DNA of 64,000 bases, taken from Actinomycetes bacterium. GTDB lineage: Bacteria; Actinomycetota; Acidimicrobiia; Acidimicrobiales; RAAP-2. The translations under genes and the position numbers were made by a program. Shown piece after piece: positions 50,838 to 59,699 of this stretch (positions within the stretch are counted from its first letter, which is position 1; every line of letters begins with the position of its first letter). The stretch lies in assembly GCA_021785695.1 (NCBI GenBank), contig JAJYEQ010000002.1:87565-151564 (forward strand). The letters run 5' to 3'. The notes under the pieces were generated by a model. The model ran no database searches and was not told the origin of the DNA. It saw nothing but the letters and a program-made list of their open reading frames with translations.

Positions 50838-51316
50838 GCGATCGCCGCCTCGACGGCCTCCACCAGGCGCGGGTCCTCGGGGGTGACCGTCGGCGCGAAG
50901 CGCGCCACGACCGCGTCGTCGACCACAAGGAACTTCTCGAAGTTCCACCGGATGTCGCCGGTGTAGCCCTCGGTGTCGGGGGTCTCGACCAGGACCTGGT
51001 AGATCGGGTGCCGCCCGTCGCCGTTCACCTCGATCTTCTCGAAGAGCGGGAAGGACACGCCGTAGGTCGTCGAGCAGAAGGTGGCGATCTCCTCGGGCGA
51101 GCCGGGCTCCTGGGCGCCAAACTGGTTGCAGGGGAATCCCACCACCGACAGGCCCCGGGGCCCGTAGCGGCGCTGGAGGCCCTCCAGGCCCTCGTACTGG
51201 GGCGTCAGGCCGCACTGGGAGGCGACGTTCACCACCAGCAGGGCCCGAGCGGGAACCGCCCGCAGCGAGAGGGGCTGCCCGGCGAGGCTGCGGATCGGGG
51301 TGTCGAGGATTGTCAT
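50834..51316 (-). CDS. Glutathione peroxidase-family thiol peroxidase
   Basis: A 160-residue thioredoxin-fold peroxidase. The active-site residues are Cys in LLVVNVASQCGLTPQYEGL, Gln in VVGFPCNQFGAQEPG and Trp in RWNFEKFLV. A second Cys in CNQF can resolve the disulfide, so this Cys-type enzyme probably uses thioredoxin rather than glutathione, which actinobacteria usually lack. Reduces hydrogen and lipid peroxides. ATG start with a -10 box six bases away. Confidence 0.93.
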   Translation of the reverse strand: MTILDTPIRSLAGQPLSLRAVPARALLVVNVASQCGLTPQYEGLEGLQRRYGPRGLSVVGFPCNQFGAQEPGSPEEIATFCSTTYGVSFPLFEKIEVNGDGRHPIYQVLVETPDTEGYTGDIRWNFEKFLVVDDAVVARFAPTVTPEDPRLVEAVEAAIA

Positions 51317-51322
51317 GGGGGG

Positions 51323-51328
51323 ACGCTA
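51323..51328 (-). promoter_or_regulatory. -10 box of the peroxidase gene
   Basis: TAGCGT on the minus strand six bases before the ATG at 51316. Leaderless. Confidence 0.5.
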
Positions 51329-51360
51329 GCGGGACCGGCCGGCGCCCACGCCGGCAGCCG

Positions 51361-51366
51361 TAGGCT
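51361..51366 (+). promoter_or_regulatory. -10 box of the quinone oxidoreductase gene
   Basis: TAGGCT six bases before the GTG at 51373. Leaderless and divergent from the peroxidase promoter 33 bases away. Confidence 0.5.
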
Positions 51367-51372
51367 TCCGGC

Positions 51373-52314
51373 GTGCTCGCCGCCGTGATCACTGAGGGCC
51401 AACTCCAGGTCGCCGAGCGGCCGGACCCCACGCCCGGGCCCGGCGAGGTGCGCATCCGGGTCGCGGCGGCCGGACTCAACGCGGCCGACCTCCTCCAGGT
51501 GGCGGGGCACTACCCCGCCCCCGCCGGCTGGCCACCCGACATCCCCGGCCTCGAGCTCGCCGGCACCGTCGACGCCACCGGACCCGGCGCCGAGAGCTGG
51601 CTGGACCGCCGCGTGTGCGCGATCGTCGGTGGTGGCGGCCACGCCACCGCGGCCCGGGTCCCGGCCGCCCACCTCCTCGCCGTGCCCGAGCACGTCGACC
51701 TGCGCGCGGCGGGCGCCTTCGCCGAGGGATTCGTCACGGCCCACGACGCCCTGGTGTCCCAGGCCGGGCTGCGCCCCGGCGAGCGCCTGGTCGTCACCGG
51801 GGCCGCCGGCGGCGTCGGGACCGCGGCCGTGCAGATCGGCGCGATGCTGGGGGCGCACACCATTGCCGTGACACGCTCGCGCGCGCACCACGACGCCCTG
51901 CGCGATCTGGGGGCCTTGGAGGCGATCCTCACCGAGGAGCTCGCCGACATCGCCCCGGTCGACGTCGTGCTCGAGCTGGTCGGGGCAGCCACGGCGGCCA
52001 CCTCCCTGGGTCGCCTCGGCCCCCACGGTCGCCTGGTGGTCATCGGCGTGGGCGGCGGCTCGCGGCTCGAGGTCGATCTGCTCGCCGTCATGCAGAGGCG
52101 CCTGCGCCTCACCGGATCCACCCTGCGATCGCGCTCGCCCGACGAGAAGGCCCGGGCCGTTGCCGCGGCCGCGACCGATCTCGGGGATCGCTGGTCCCGG
52201 GGCGGGCTGCGGGTCCCGGTCGCCGACGCGTACCCCCTCGCCGAGGTGGCGCGCGCCTACGCGGCCTTCGGCCACTCGGGACGGTTCGGACACATCGTCC
52301 TGGAGATGCCCTGA
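51373..52314 (+). CDS. NADPH:quinone oxidoreductase (MDR family, zinc-free)
   Basis: A 313-residue medium-chain reductase. N-terminal GroES-like domain (PGPGEVRIRVAAAGLNAADLLQ, PDIPGLELAGTVDATG) and Rossmann domain with LVVTGAAGGVGTAAVQIGAMLG and VVIGVGGGSRLEVDL. The Cys/His zinc ligands of alcohol dehydrogenases are absent, as expected for quinone reductases. Probably NADPH-dependent one-electron or enone reduction; pairs with the peroxidase as a small oxidative-stress group. Confidence 0.87.
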   Translation: MLAAVITEGQLQVAERPDPTPGPGEVRIRVAAAGLNAADLLQVAGHYPAPAGWPPDIPGLELAGTVDATGPGAESWLDRRVCAIVGGGGHATAARVPAAHLLAVPEHVDLRAAGAFAEGFVTAHDALVSQAGLRPGERLVVTGAAGGVGTAAVQIGAMLGAHTIAVTRSRAHHDALRDLGALEAILTEELADIAPVDVVLELVGAATAATSLGRLGPHGRLVVIGVGGGSRLEVDLLAVMQRRLRLTGSTLRSRSPDEKARAVAAAATDLGDRWSRGGLRVPVADAYPLAEVARAYAAFGHSGRFGHIVLEMP

Positions 52315-52523
52315 GCGGCACCGACGACCCAACTCCCCGAGCCGGGTCCGGGCAAGACCGCATCGACGCGGCGCACGCCGACGCCGTCGGACGAGGCGCG
52401 TCGACCTACCGCGACCCGGCCACGGGATTCCGCGTCTTCACGCGCTCCTGGCTACTGGCCCGCGGGATCTGCTGTGCGCAGGGATGCCGGCACTGCCCCT
52501 ACGGCACGACCACGACGCCGTGA
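52311..52523 (+). CDS. Small DUF5522-like cysteine-motif protein, start uncertain
   Basis: About 70 residues: GASTYRDPATGFRVFTRSWL then the cysteine block RGICCAQGCRHCPYG, the mark of the DUF5522 family (likely metal-binding). The frame has no ATG, GTG or TTG between the quinone reductase stop and the conserved part. The CTG at 52311, overlapping the upstream stop codon (CCCTGAG), is the only near-cognate start, suggesting reinitiation. The ORF track shows it as the tail of a 302-residue shadow. Function unknown. Confidence 0.6.
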   Translation: MSGTDDPTPRAGSGQDRIDAAHADAVGRGASTYRDPATGFRVFTRSWLLARGICCAQGCRHCPYGTTTTP

Positions 52524-52563
52524 GAGCTCCGCGCCCCGGGTCGCCCCGGGGCGCTGACTCCCC

Positions 52564-53682
52564 TCAGAGCAGATCGCTCAATGCCGTCGCGCTGAGGCCG
52601 TGCGCCTCGGCCACCGGACCGTAGGTCAGCTGCCCGCCCACGACGTTGACACCCTCGGCCAGCGCAGCGTCGTGACGCACCGCGTCACGCCACCCGTGGT
52701 TGGCCAGGGACAAGGCGTAGGGCAAGGTGGCATTGGCCAGGGCGGCCGTCGACGTCGCCGGGACCGCCCCGGGCATGTTGGCCACGCAGTAGAAGATCGA
52801 GCCGTTGACCTCGAAGACCGGGTCCGAGTGCGTGGTGGGATGCGTCGCCTCGAAGCACCCGCCCTGGTCGACGGAGATGTCCACGAGCACCGACCCCTCC
52901 CGCATCTCGGCCACCATGGCGTTGGTGACGAGCTTGGGCGCCTTGGCGCCCACGACCAGCACCGCGCCGATGACGATGTCCGCACCCGCGACGGCCTGCT
53001 CGACCGCCAGCGTGGAGGACGCCACCGTCTGGACCCGACCGTCGAAGTGGTGGTCGAGCGCGCGCAGCCGATCCAGGTTCTTGTCCAGGATCGTGACCTC
53101 GGCGTGCAGGCCCACGGCGATGGTGGCTGCCGCCAGCCCGGCCACGCCGGCGCCGATCACCGTCACCCGAGCCGGAGGAACACCGGGCACGCCGCTGACC
53201 AGGGTGCCGTGCCCGCCGCCCGGCCGCATCAGGTGGTGCGCTCCCATGAGCGGCGCCATGCGACCGGCCACCTCGCTCATCGGCGTGAGCAGGGGCAGCG
53301 ATCCGTCGCTGACCCGCACGGTCTCGTAGGCGATGGCCACGTTGCCCGCCTGGAGCAGGGCGTCGGTGCACTCGCGCGACGCGGCCAGGTGCAGGTACGT
53401 GAAGAGCACCTGGTCCGCCCGCGCGGCCAGGCGCGGATACTCCACGCCAATGGGCTCCTTGACCTTCATGACCAGGTCGCTGTGGGCCCACACGTCGTCG
53501 ACGTCATCGACGATCGTGCCGCCGGCGGCGACGAAGTCCTCGTCCTTGATGCCCGAGCCCAGACCCGCTCCGCGCTCGATCAGGACCTGGTGGCCCGCGT
53601 GCGAGAACTCCCGCACGCCGGCCGCCGTCACGGCGACCCGGTTCTCGTCCGTCTTGATTTCCTTGGGCACGCCAATCTTCAT
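52564..53682 (-). CDS. ald: Alanine dehydrogenase
   Basis: A 372-residue NAD enzyme interconverting alanine with pyruvate and ammonia. MKIGVPKEIKTDENRVAVT at the N-terminus, catalytic Lys in VMKVKEPIGVEYPRL and His in FTYLHLAAS, NAD motif VTVIGAGVAGLAAATIAVGL, and VDISVDQGGCFEATHPTTH. It follows potC by 37 bases on the same strand with GAGGAAACC before the ATG. In this setting it can recycle alanine made when the class III aminotransferase uses pyruvate as acceptor (inference). Confidence 0.95.
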   Translation of the reverse strand: MKIGVPKEIKTDENRVAVTAAGVREFSHAGHQVLIERGAGLGSGIKDEDFVAAGGTIVDDVDDVWAHSDLVMKVKEPIGVEYPRLAARADQVLFTYLHLAASRECTDALLQAGNVAIAYETVRVSDGSLPLLTPMSEVAGRMAPLMGAHHLMRPGGGHGTLVSGVPGVPPARVTVIGAGVAGLAAATIAVGLHAEVTILDKNLDRLRALDHHFDGRVQTVASSTLAVEQAVAGADIVIGAVLVVGAKAPKLVTNAMVAEMREGSVLVDISVDQGGCFEATHPTTHSDPVFEVNGSIFYCVANMPGAVPATSTAALANATLPYALSLANHGWRDAVRHDAALAEGVNVVGGQLTYGPVAEAHGLSATALSDLL

Positions 53683-53719
53683 GGTTTCCTCATCTATTTC
53701 TCTGGGGACGCACTGTCCC

Positions 53720-54559
53720 TCAGACCTTCTTCCTCGCCAGCACGACGCTGGTCAGCGCGAGGCCGATCCCGACCGCGAAGATCGCCGTACCGAAGACGAA
53801 CACCTGGGGCGGGATGCCCACGCGGGTCACACCGTAGACCCACACGGGGAACGGCGCGCTCGCGCCACTCAGGAAGTTCGACGTCACGAAGTCGTCGATC
53901 GAGAGGGCGAACGCCATGAGCGCACCGGCCAGGACGCCCGGCATGATCAGGGGCAAGGTGACCCGGGTGAAGGTCGTCCAGGGATTGGCCCCCAGGTCGT
54001 AGGCGGCCTCCTCGAGTGACCGGTCAAAGCCGGCCAGGCGTGCGCGCACGGTGACGGTGACGTAGGCGATCGAGAACATCACGTGGGACAGGACCAGCGT
54101 CAAGAACCCGCGTCCGATGTTGAGCGACACGAACATGCCGAGCAGCGACGCACCCAGGACGATCTCGGGCGCGGCGATGTTCAAGAAGATGATCTGCTCG
54201 AAGGCCGCCTTGCCCCGGAAGCGCGGCGGGCGGTAGCGCACCAGAGCCATGGCCAGCATCGTCCCCAGCACCGTCGAGATGAGCGTGCTGGTGATGCCGA
54301 GGCGAATCGACAGCCAGAAGGACTGCGTCAGGCCCGGGATGTCGCTCCAGTGCTTGAACCACTGATCGGTGAAGCCGTTCCACGAGAAGCTGACCAGCTG
54401 CATGGAGCCGATCGTCTTGTTGAAGGCGTAGATCATCATGATCACGATCGGGAACACCAGGTACGCGATCACCAGCCACGAGTAGACCGGCAGGAGGGCT
54501 CGGCCCCACCGGCGACGGCGCCGCGGAGCGACCGCCTCGGGCGAGGAGATCGCGCTCAC
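53720..54559 (-). CDS. potC: Spermidine/putrescine ABC transporter permease PotC
   Basis: A 279-residue permease with six membrane helices. The EAA loop that docks to PotA is EEAAYDLGANPWTTFTRVTL, and YSWLVIAYLVFPIVIMMIYAF plus KTIGSMQLVSFSWNGFTDQW at the N-terminus are typical of PotC. Overlaps potB by four bases. Imports polyamines together with PotA, PotB and PotD. Confidence 0.9.
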   Translation of the reverse strand: MSAISSPEAVAPRRRRRWGRALLPVYSWLVIAYLVFPIVIMMIYAFNKTIGSMQLVSFSWNGFTDQWFKHWSDIPGLTQSFWLSIRLGITSTLISTVLGTMLAMALVRYRPPRFRGKAAFEQIIFLNIAAPEIVLGASLLGMFVSLNIGRGFLTLVLSHVMFSIAYVTVTVRARLAGFDRSLEEAAYDLGANPWTTFTRVTLPLIMPGVLAGALMAFALSIDDFVTSNFLSGASAPFPVWVYGVTRVGIPPQVFVFGTAIFAVGIGLALTSVVLARKKV

Positions 54560-55470
54560 AGGTACTGCTCGATCGTGCGCGATCCCAGCAGGCGGGCGTA
54601 GAGGTAGATGCCGACCAGGGCGATCACCAGCAGGATCGCCGACAGCGATGCCCCGCCGGCGAAGTCGAAGTTCACCAGGAACTGGTTCTGGATGACCGTC
54701 CCGATCATGGTGTTCGACGTCCCACCCAGGATCTCCTGGTTCACGTAGTCACCGAACATCGGGATGAACGTGAGGAGGAACGCGGCGAAGATGCCCGGAA
54801 CCGTCAGGGGGAGGATCACCCGCAAGAAGCCCGCCCGCCGGGTGGCGTAGAGGTCGTAGGCCGCCTCGAGGACCCGCCGGTCGATGCGCTCGAGGGCCAC
54901 GTAGAGGGGCAGCGCGGTGAAGGGCAGGTAGTTGTAGGCGAGTCCCGCCATCACGGCGTAGCCGGTCCCGAGCACGTGGAACCCGGAGGGCAGCAGGTGC
55001 AGGTGCTTCAGTGTCCCCAGCACCACGCCGTTGTTGGCCAGGACGAACTCCCACACGATCGTGCGGATCACGAAGGACACGAAGAACGGCACCAGCAGCA
55101 TCAGCAAGAAGAAGTTCTTGCGCCGGCCCCCATAGAACGCGATCCAGTAGGCGATCGGGAACGAGACGATGAGGTCCACGATCGTCGACGCGGCCGCGAA
55201 GTACAGGCTGGTGATGAACTCCTGGTGGTACAGGCTGATCTCGCTGGGGAACTCGCCCCAGTGCCACTTCATGACGCAGGCCCCCGTCGCGGGATCGCAG
55301 GTCTTCAAAGACAGCGACAGCATGAAGGCCAGCGGCACCACGAACAGCAGCAGGAGCCAGAGCCCGGACGGCAGGCTCAGGAGGTAGGGCGCGAGCGCCC
55401 TACCTACCCGAGGCCGCCGACGTGTGGTAGCTACGCCCCCTGGATGATCGGGAGGAACAGGTTCGTCCAC
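54556..55470 (-). CDS. potB: Spermidine/putrescine ABC transporter permease PotB
   Basis: A 304-residue permease: first helix LLSLPSGLWLLLLFVVPLAFM, a periplasmic loop with two cysteines (KTCDPATGACVMKW), and the EAA loop LEAAYDLYATRRAGFLRVIL. Its GTG start lies 40 bases inside potD. The N-terminal 20 residues (basic) would be cytoplasmic, and no later start fits well, so the overlap seems real. Confidence 0.9.
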   Translation of the reverse strand: MDEPVPPDHPGGVATTRRRPRVGRALAPYLLSLPSGLWLLLLFVVPLAFMLSLSLKTCDPATGACVMKWHWGEFPSEISLYHQEFITSLYFAAASTIVDLIVSFPIAYWIAFYGGRRKNFFLLMLLVPFFVSFVIRTIVWEFVLANNGVVLGTLKHLHLLPSGFHVLGTGYAVMAGLAYNYLPFTALPLYVALERIDRRVLEAAYDLYATRRAGFLRVILPLTVPGIFAAFLLTFIPMFGDYVNQEILGGTSNTMIGTVIQNQFLVNFDFAGGASLSAILLVIALVGIYLYARLLGSRTIEQYL

Positions 55471-56729
55471 GTGTTGATCTCTTCTTGCGTCTTAAAGGGG
55501 TAGTAGTTCTTCGACAACTTCACCAGCCGCCCCGAGGGGAAGACCGTGGGCGCCTTGGCCGTCACCGACGTGGGCAGGCCGATCGAGGGTGCCATCTTCC
55601 TCAGGGCCGCGGCGTCCCATCCGGTGGGGTGCAGCAGCTGCTGGCGGGCGCTGGGCACCGGGCAGATGTAGTCGTTGTAGTACTCGACCACCGCCTGGGA
55701 CATCGGGCTGTAGTAGAAGTCCATCAGCTTCATCGCGTCCAGCGGGTTCTGGACGTACATCGGGATGCACATGTTGTCGGTCCACAGCATCAGGCCCTCC
55801 TTGGGATACATCAAGGTGAGGTCCTTGTACTTGTTGTTGAGGTTGGCCTGGAAGATGTCACCCGAGTAGCACTGGGACACGATCGTGTCGCCGTTCTTCA
55901 GGTGCTGGATGTAGCTCTGGTCGTAGTACGCCTGGACGATGCCGTCGCTGCGCTGCTGCTGGAGCTTCTTGGCCGCCTTGGACCAGTCCTTCTCGGTCGA
56001 CGAGAACGGCTCGATGCCGATGGCCAGCAGGCCCGCGGCCCCGAGCTCGAAGGGGTCCGAGAGCATGCCGACCTTGCCCGCGTACTTCTTGTCGAACAGG
56101 ATCTGGATGCTGTCGCCAGGGTCCTTGACGTGCTTGGAGTTGTAGGCCACCGACGTCCAGCCCGACTGCCAGGCCATCGTGTACTTGTTGCCCCGGTCCC
56201 ACGACGGGTTCTTCACGAGCGGCCCGGCGTACCGGTTGAAGTTCGTCATCAGCTTGTGGTCCAGCGGCACCACCCAGCCGTTCTGGAACAGGTAGCCGAG
56301 CTCGGGGTTGTTGTTGGTCATGACGACGATGTCGTAGCCCGTGTACTGGCCGGCCCCCAGGGACGGGCGGATCTTGGCGTAGAACGACGCGTTGTCCTCG
56401 ATGACCTCGTAGTAGTTGACCTTGATGCCGGTGGTCTTCGTGAACTGGTCCAGCGAAAGGTGCTTGCCGTTGAGCACGTCGATGTACAAGGGCCAGTTGG
56501 CGAAGTTGACGACGTGATGGACCTTCTGCTTCTTCCACCACGTCGGTGTCCCGACCTTGGCGTTGGGCAAACTGGCGCCCGCCATCTCGCCCCACAGCAG
56601 CGATGCCCCGGCGCCGGCACCCGCCGCCTGGAGCACGTTGCGGCGCGACAGGCGACGCTGGGTGAGCCCGCGCCAGAATGATGGGTCGATCGACCCATCT
56701 GACCCGAGCAGGCTGAACTCCTCTGACAT
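55431..56729 (-). CDS. potD: Polyamine ABC transporter substrate-binding protein PotD, Tat-exported
   Basis: A 432-residue binding protein with a twin-arginine signal (RRLSRRNVLQAAGAGAGASL). The mature part shows VVNFANWPLYIDVL, NASFYAKIRP, YDIVVMTNNNPELGYL, and the ligand-site region LMLWTDNMCIPMYVQNPLDAM. Tat export means it folds, perhaps with ligand, before leaving the cytoplasm. It lies two bases after potA. Specificity between putrescine and spermidine cannot be read off; the neighbouring catabolic genes favour putrescine. Confidence 0.88.
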   Translation of the reverse strand: MSEEFSLLGSDGSIDPSFWRGLTQRRLSRRNVLQAAGAGAGASLLWGEMAGASLPNAKVGTPTWWKKQKVHHVVNFANWPLYIDVLNGKHLSLDQFTKTTGIKVNYYEVIEDNASFYAKIRPSLGAGQYTGYDIVVMTNNNPELGYLFQNGWVVPLDHKLMTNFNRYAGPLVKNPSWDRGNKYTMAWQSGWTSVAYNSKHVKDPGDSIQILFDKKYAGKVGMLSDPFELGAAGLLAIGIEPFSSTEKDWSKAAKKLQQQRSDGIVQAYYDQSYIQHLKNGDTIVSQCYSGDIFQANLNNKYKDLTLMYPKEGLMLWTDNMCIPMYVQNPLDAMKLMDFYYSPMSQAVVEYYNDYICPVPSARQQLLHPTGWDAAALRKMAPSIGLPTSVTAKAPTVFPSGRLVKLSKNYYPFKTQEEINTWTNLFLPIIQGA

Positions 56730-56731
56730 GG

Positions 56732-57967
56732 TTAATCCCCCTCTGTTTCATTGATTTCAACCGACGTGGGCAGGGGAGCCACCGTGAAGGTGTGCTCGAC
56801 CGGCCACGTCAAGATGACCTCGTCCCCGCTGCGGGGTGCCGACTGATGACCGATGTTCTGGGCGTAGACCGTGATGTTCACGCCGATGGCCGTCTCGACG
56901 ATGTACTGGTTCCCCACGCCGGTGAACGTCGAGACGACCACGCGGCCAGTGATGGCGTTGTGGGTGGCCGGGACGTCGCTGCCCCGCTCCACGATGCCGA
57001 TCTTCTCGGGGCGCACCCCCACCTTGACATCATCGCTGGTCTCCAGCCGGGACACCCGCTGGGGCGGTACGTGCATGGTCGCACCACCGGCCACCGCGAC
57101 TCTCACCACGTCGGCCGCGCTCGACTCGATCGTGCCGGGCAGCAGGTTCGAGGCCCCGAGGAACGACGCCACGAACTCGGTGGTCGGGTTGTCGTAGACG
57201 TCCTTGGGGCTGCCCATGCCCTCGATGCGCCCGTGCCACATCACGGCCAGGCGGTTCGACATGGTCATCGCCTCCTCCTGGTCGTGGGTGACGTAGAGGA
57301 AGGTGATCCCCACTTGGGCCTGGATGCGCTTGAGCTCGATCTGCATCTGGCGGCGCAGCTTGGCGTCGAGTGCCGACATTGGCTCGTCGAGCAAGAGGAC
57401 CTTGGGCTCGTTGACGAGGGCCCGGGCCAGGGCCACGCGCTGCTGCTGGCCCCCCGACAGCTGGGACGACTGGCGCTTCTCGTAGTTGGGCAGGTCGACG
57501 ATCTCGAGCATCTCGCTCACCCGGCGGCGGATCTCGGCGCGATCGAAGCGCCGGCGGCGCAGGCCGAAGGCCACGTTCTCGAAGACGTTGAGATGCGGGA
57601 ACAGGGCGTAGGACTGGAACACCGTGTTGACATCGCGGCGGTAGGGCGGGAGGTTGGTGACGTCCTGGCCGCCCAGCAAGATGCGCCCGCGCGTGGGCTC
57701 CTCGAAGCCGCCCAGCATGCGCAGGGACGTCGTCTTCCCGCATCCCGATGGCCCGAGCAGGCTGAAGAACTCCCCCGCCTCGACCTTGAGGTTCAGGTCG
57801 TCAACCGCCGTGAGGTCGTGGAACTCCTTGGTGATGCCCACGAACTCGACGTCGGCGGACTCGACGGCGAGGATGCGGCCCGTGCGCCCGGGACGCGCCG
57901 CCTTCCCCGGGGTCCGCTCACTCGGCTCGACCGGACCGGCCGTCTCACCCTCTGCCCGCAGGGCCAT
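56732..57967 (-). CDS. potA: Spermidine/putrescine ABC transporter ATPase PotA
   Basis: A 411-residue ATPase with a 35-residue N-terminal extension. Walker [18 protein letters not shown]-loop [17 protein letters not shown], signature [16 protein letters not shown], Walker [14 protein letters not shown]-loop [13 protein letters not shown], then the C-terminal TOBE/OB regulatory domain ([11 protein letters not shown]). First gene of potA-potD-potB-potC-ald. The ATG follows GGGGAG. Confidence 0.93.
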   Translation of the reverse strand: MALRAEGETAGPVEPSERTPGKAARPGRTGRILAVESADVEFVGITKEFHDLTAVDDLNLKVEAGEFFSLLGPSGCGKTTSLRMLGGFEEPTRGRILLGGQDVTNLPPYRRDVNTVFQSYALFPHLNVFENVAFGLRRRRFDRAEIRRRVSEMLEIVDLPNYEKRQSSQLSGGQQQRVALARALVNEPKVLLLDEPMSALDAKLRRQMQIELKRIQAQVGITFLYVTHDQEEAMTMSNRLAVMWHGRIEGMGSPKDVYDNPTTEFVASFLGASNLLPGTIESSAADVVRVAVAGGATMHVPPQRVSRLETSDDVKVGVRPEKIGIVERGSDVPATHNAITGRVVVSTFTGVGNQYIVETAIGVNITVYAQNIGHQSAPRSGDEVILTWPVEHTFTVAPLPTSVEINETEGD

Positions 57968-58074
57968 GTGTCACTCCCCCCCTCTGATGCTGTCTAGCCG
58001 GTGCTGGACGGCCGCACCCTGCCGGAGCCATCGGCCCTGCCTAGCACGGCGTCTCGGTCCAGATACGGCACCCC

Positions 58075-59502
58075 TCACTCCTCGATGCTGTGCATCACGT
58101 GCTTGATGCGCGTGTAGTCCTCGAACCCGTAGGCCGAGAGGTCCTTGCCGTAGCCCGAGCGCTTGAACCCTCCGTGGGGCATCTCGGCCACCAGGGGGAT
58201 GTGCGTGTTCACCCACACGCAGCCGAAGTCGAGGTCACGGGTCAGGCGCATGGCGCGCCCGTGGTTGGCCGTCCACACCGAAGACGCCAGTCCGTAGTCG
58301 ACGCCGTTGGCGTAGGCCAGCGCCTGCGCCTCGTCCTCGAACTTCTGGACGGTGAGGACGGGGCCGAAGATCTCGCTCTGGATCATCTCGTCGTCCTGCT
58401 GCAAGTCGGCGACGACGGTGGGGGACACGAAGTAGCCCGCATCGCCGACCTGGGAGCCACCGGCCACGATCGACGCGTGCGCCGGCACCCGCTCGAGGAA
58501 GCCGGTGACTCGGGCCAGCTGGTTGACGTTGTTCACGGGCCCGAGCAGGGCGTCGGGGTTGTCGGGCAGCCCGATCACGGTGGCCTTGGCCTGCGCGGCC
58601 AGGGCGTCGACGAAGTCTCCGTAGATACTCGATTGCACCAGAATCCGCGTGGCCGCAGTGCAGTCCTGGCCGGCGTTGAAGTATCCCGCGACGGCGATGG
58701 TCTGGACGGCTGCGGACAAGTCGACGTCGTCGAAGACGAGCACCGGGGCCTTGCCGCCCAGCTCCAGGTGCGTGCGCTTGAGGGTACGCGACGCCGTGGC
58801 CGCCACCTCCATGCCCGCGCGCACCGAGCCCGTCACCGACACCATCGCCGGCACCGGGTGCTCCACCAGCGCCCGCCCGGTGTCGCGGTCGCCGCACACG
58901 ACGTTGAACACGCCGGCCGGCAGGACCTCGGCCATCAGCTCGGCCATGCGCAGGGTGGAGACCGGCGTGGAGTCACCGGGCTTGAGCACCATCGTGTTGC
59001 CCGCTGCGATGGCCGGCGCCCACTTCCACACCGCCATCATCATCGGGTAGTTCCACGGGGTGACCGCGCCGCAGACCCCGATGGGCTCGCGCCGCACGTA
59101 GCTGGTCATGCCCGTCATGTACTCGGTAGCACCCCGGCCCTCCAGCAGGCGAGCCGCTCCGGCGAAGAAGCGGATCTGGTCGAGCATCGGCGGGATCTCG
59201 TCGCTGTAGGTGAGCGCGAGGATCTTGCCGGTGTTCTCGGACTCCAGTGCGACCAGCTCGTCGACGTGGCTCTCGAGGACGTCGGCGATGCGGATGAGGG
59301 CCAGCGAGCGCTCCGCGGGCGTTGCGCGCCGCCACGACTGGAAGGCCTGCTGGGCCACCGTCACCGCCGCATCGATGTCGTCGGCGTTCGACAGCGGCAT
59401 CTCGGCGAACGCCTCCCCCGTCGCTGGATTGATCAGCGTGGCGTACTTGCCGCTCCGCGGCGCGACGTACTGCCCGCCGATGAAGTTGGCCAACTGCCGC
59501 AT
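58075..59502 (-). CDS. Aldehyde dehydrogenase, gamma-aminobutyraldehyde type (PatD/PuuC-like)
   Basis: A 475-residue NAD-linked dehydrogenase. Cofactor region VTPWNYPMMMAVWKWAPAIA, catalytic Glu in HLELGGKAPVLVFDD and catalytic Cys in NAGQDCTAATRILV; HGGFKRSGYGKDLSAYGFED near the C-terminus. These features and the polyamine genes on both sides fit oxidation of 4-aminobutanal to GABA. I choose the ATG at 59502 (MRQLANFIGGQYV) behind AAGGGG; a GTG 13 codons earlier is possible, while the track start at 59598 reaches the palindrome region. Confidence 0.87.
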   Translation of the reverse strand: MRQLANFIGGQYVAPRSGKYATLINPATGEAFAEMPLSNADDIDAAVTVAQQAFQSWRRATPAERSLALIRIADVLESHVDELVALESENTGKILALTYSDEIPPMLDQIRFFAGAARLLEGRGATEYMTGMTSYVRREPIGVCGAVTPWNYPMMMAVWKWAPAIAAGNTMVLKPGDSTPVSTLRMAELMAEVLPAGVFNVVCGDRDTGRALVEHPVPAMVSVTGSVRAGMEVAATASRTLKRTHLELGGKAPVLVFDDVDLSAAVQTIAVAGYFNAGQDCTAATRILVQSSIYGDFVDALAAQAKATVIGLPDNPDALLGPVNNVNQLARVTGFLERVPAHASIVAGGSQVGDAGYFVSPTVVADLQQDDEMIQSEIFGPVLTVQKFEDEAQALAYANGVDYGLASSVWTANHGRAMRLTRDLDFGCVWVNTHIPLVAEMPHGGFKRSGYGKDLSAYGFEDYTRIKHVMHSIEE

Positions 59503-59591
59503 ACCCACCCCTTGACTTCGCGCCAGCTCGTTCTGACTCACCGCAACTCTGCCAGATTGCGCGGGCGCGCGCAAACGCTTGAAGATGAAAT

Positions 59592-59611
59592 AAGTCACTA
59601 CTCAGTAACTT
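59592..59611. promoter_or_regulatory. Candidate Lrp-type operator
   Basis: Imperfect palindrome AAGTCACTACTCAGTAACTT (AAGT-n-ACT-n4-AGT-n-ACTT) in the spacer between the divergent dehydrogenase and lrp genes. It is AT-rich for this genome. Confidence 0.45.
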
Positions 59612-59639
59612 TCCGACGCATTCCGTCACGAGGACCGGC

Positions 59640-59645
59640 TATACT
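59640..59645 (+). promoter_or_regulatory. -10 box of the lrp-type gene
   Basis: TATACT, about 55 bases before the ATG at 59700. No convincing -35, which suits an activator-dependent promoter. Confidence 0.45.
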
Positions 59646-59699
59646 GTCGATATCCGCAGCCGAGGACCTGGTCTCCAGATCCAGAGCCGGGAGTGTCCG

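Noticed and set aside
53705-53719. GGGAC-gcact-GTCCC hairpin between potC and ald as a terminator
   Set aside because: Only a 5-bp stem without U-run, and ald has a good ribosome site directly after it; read-through into ald is more likely.
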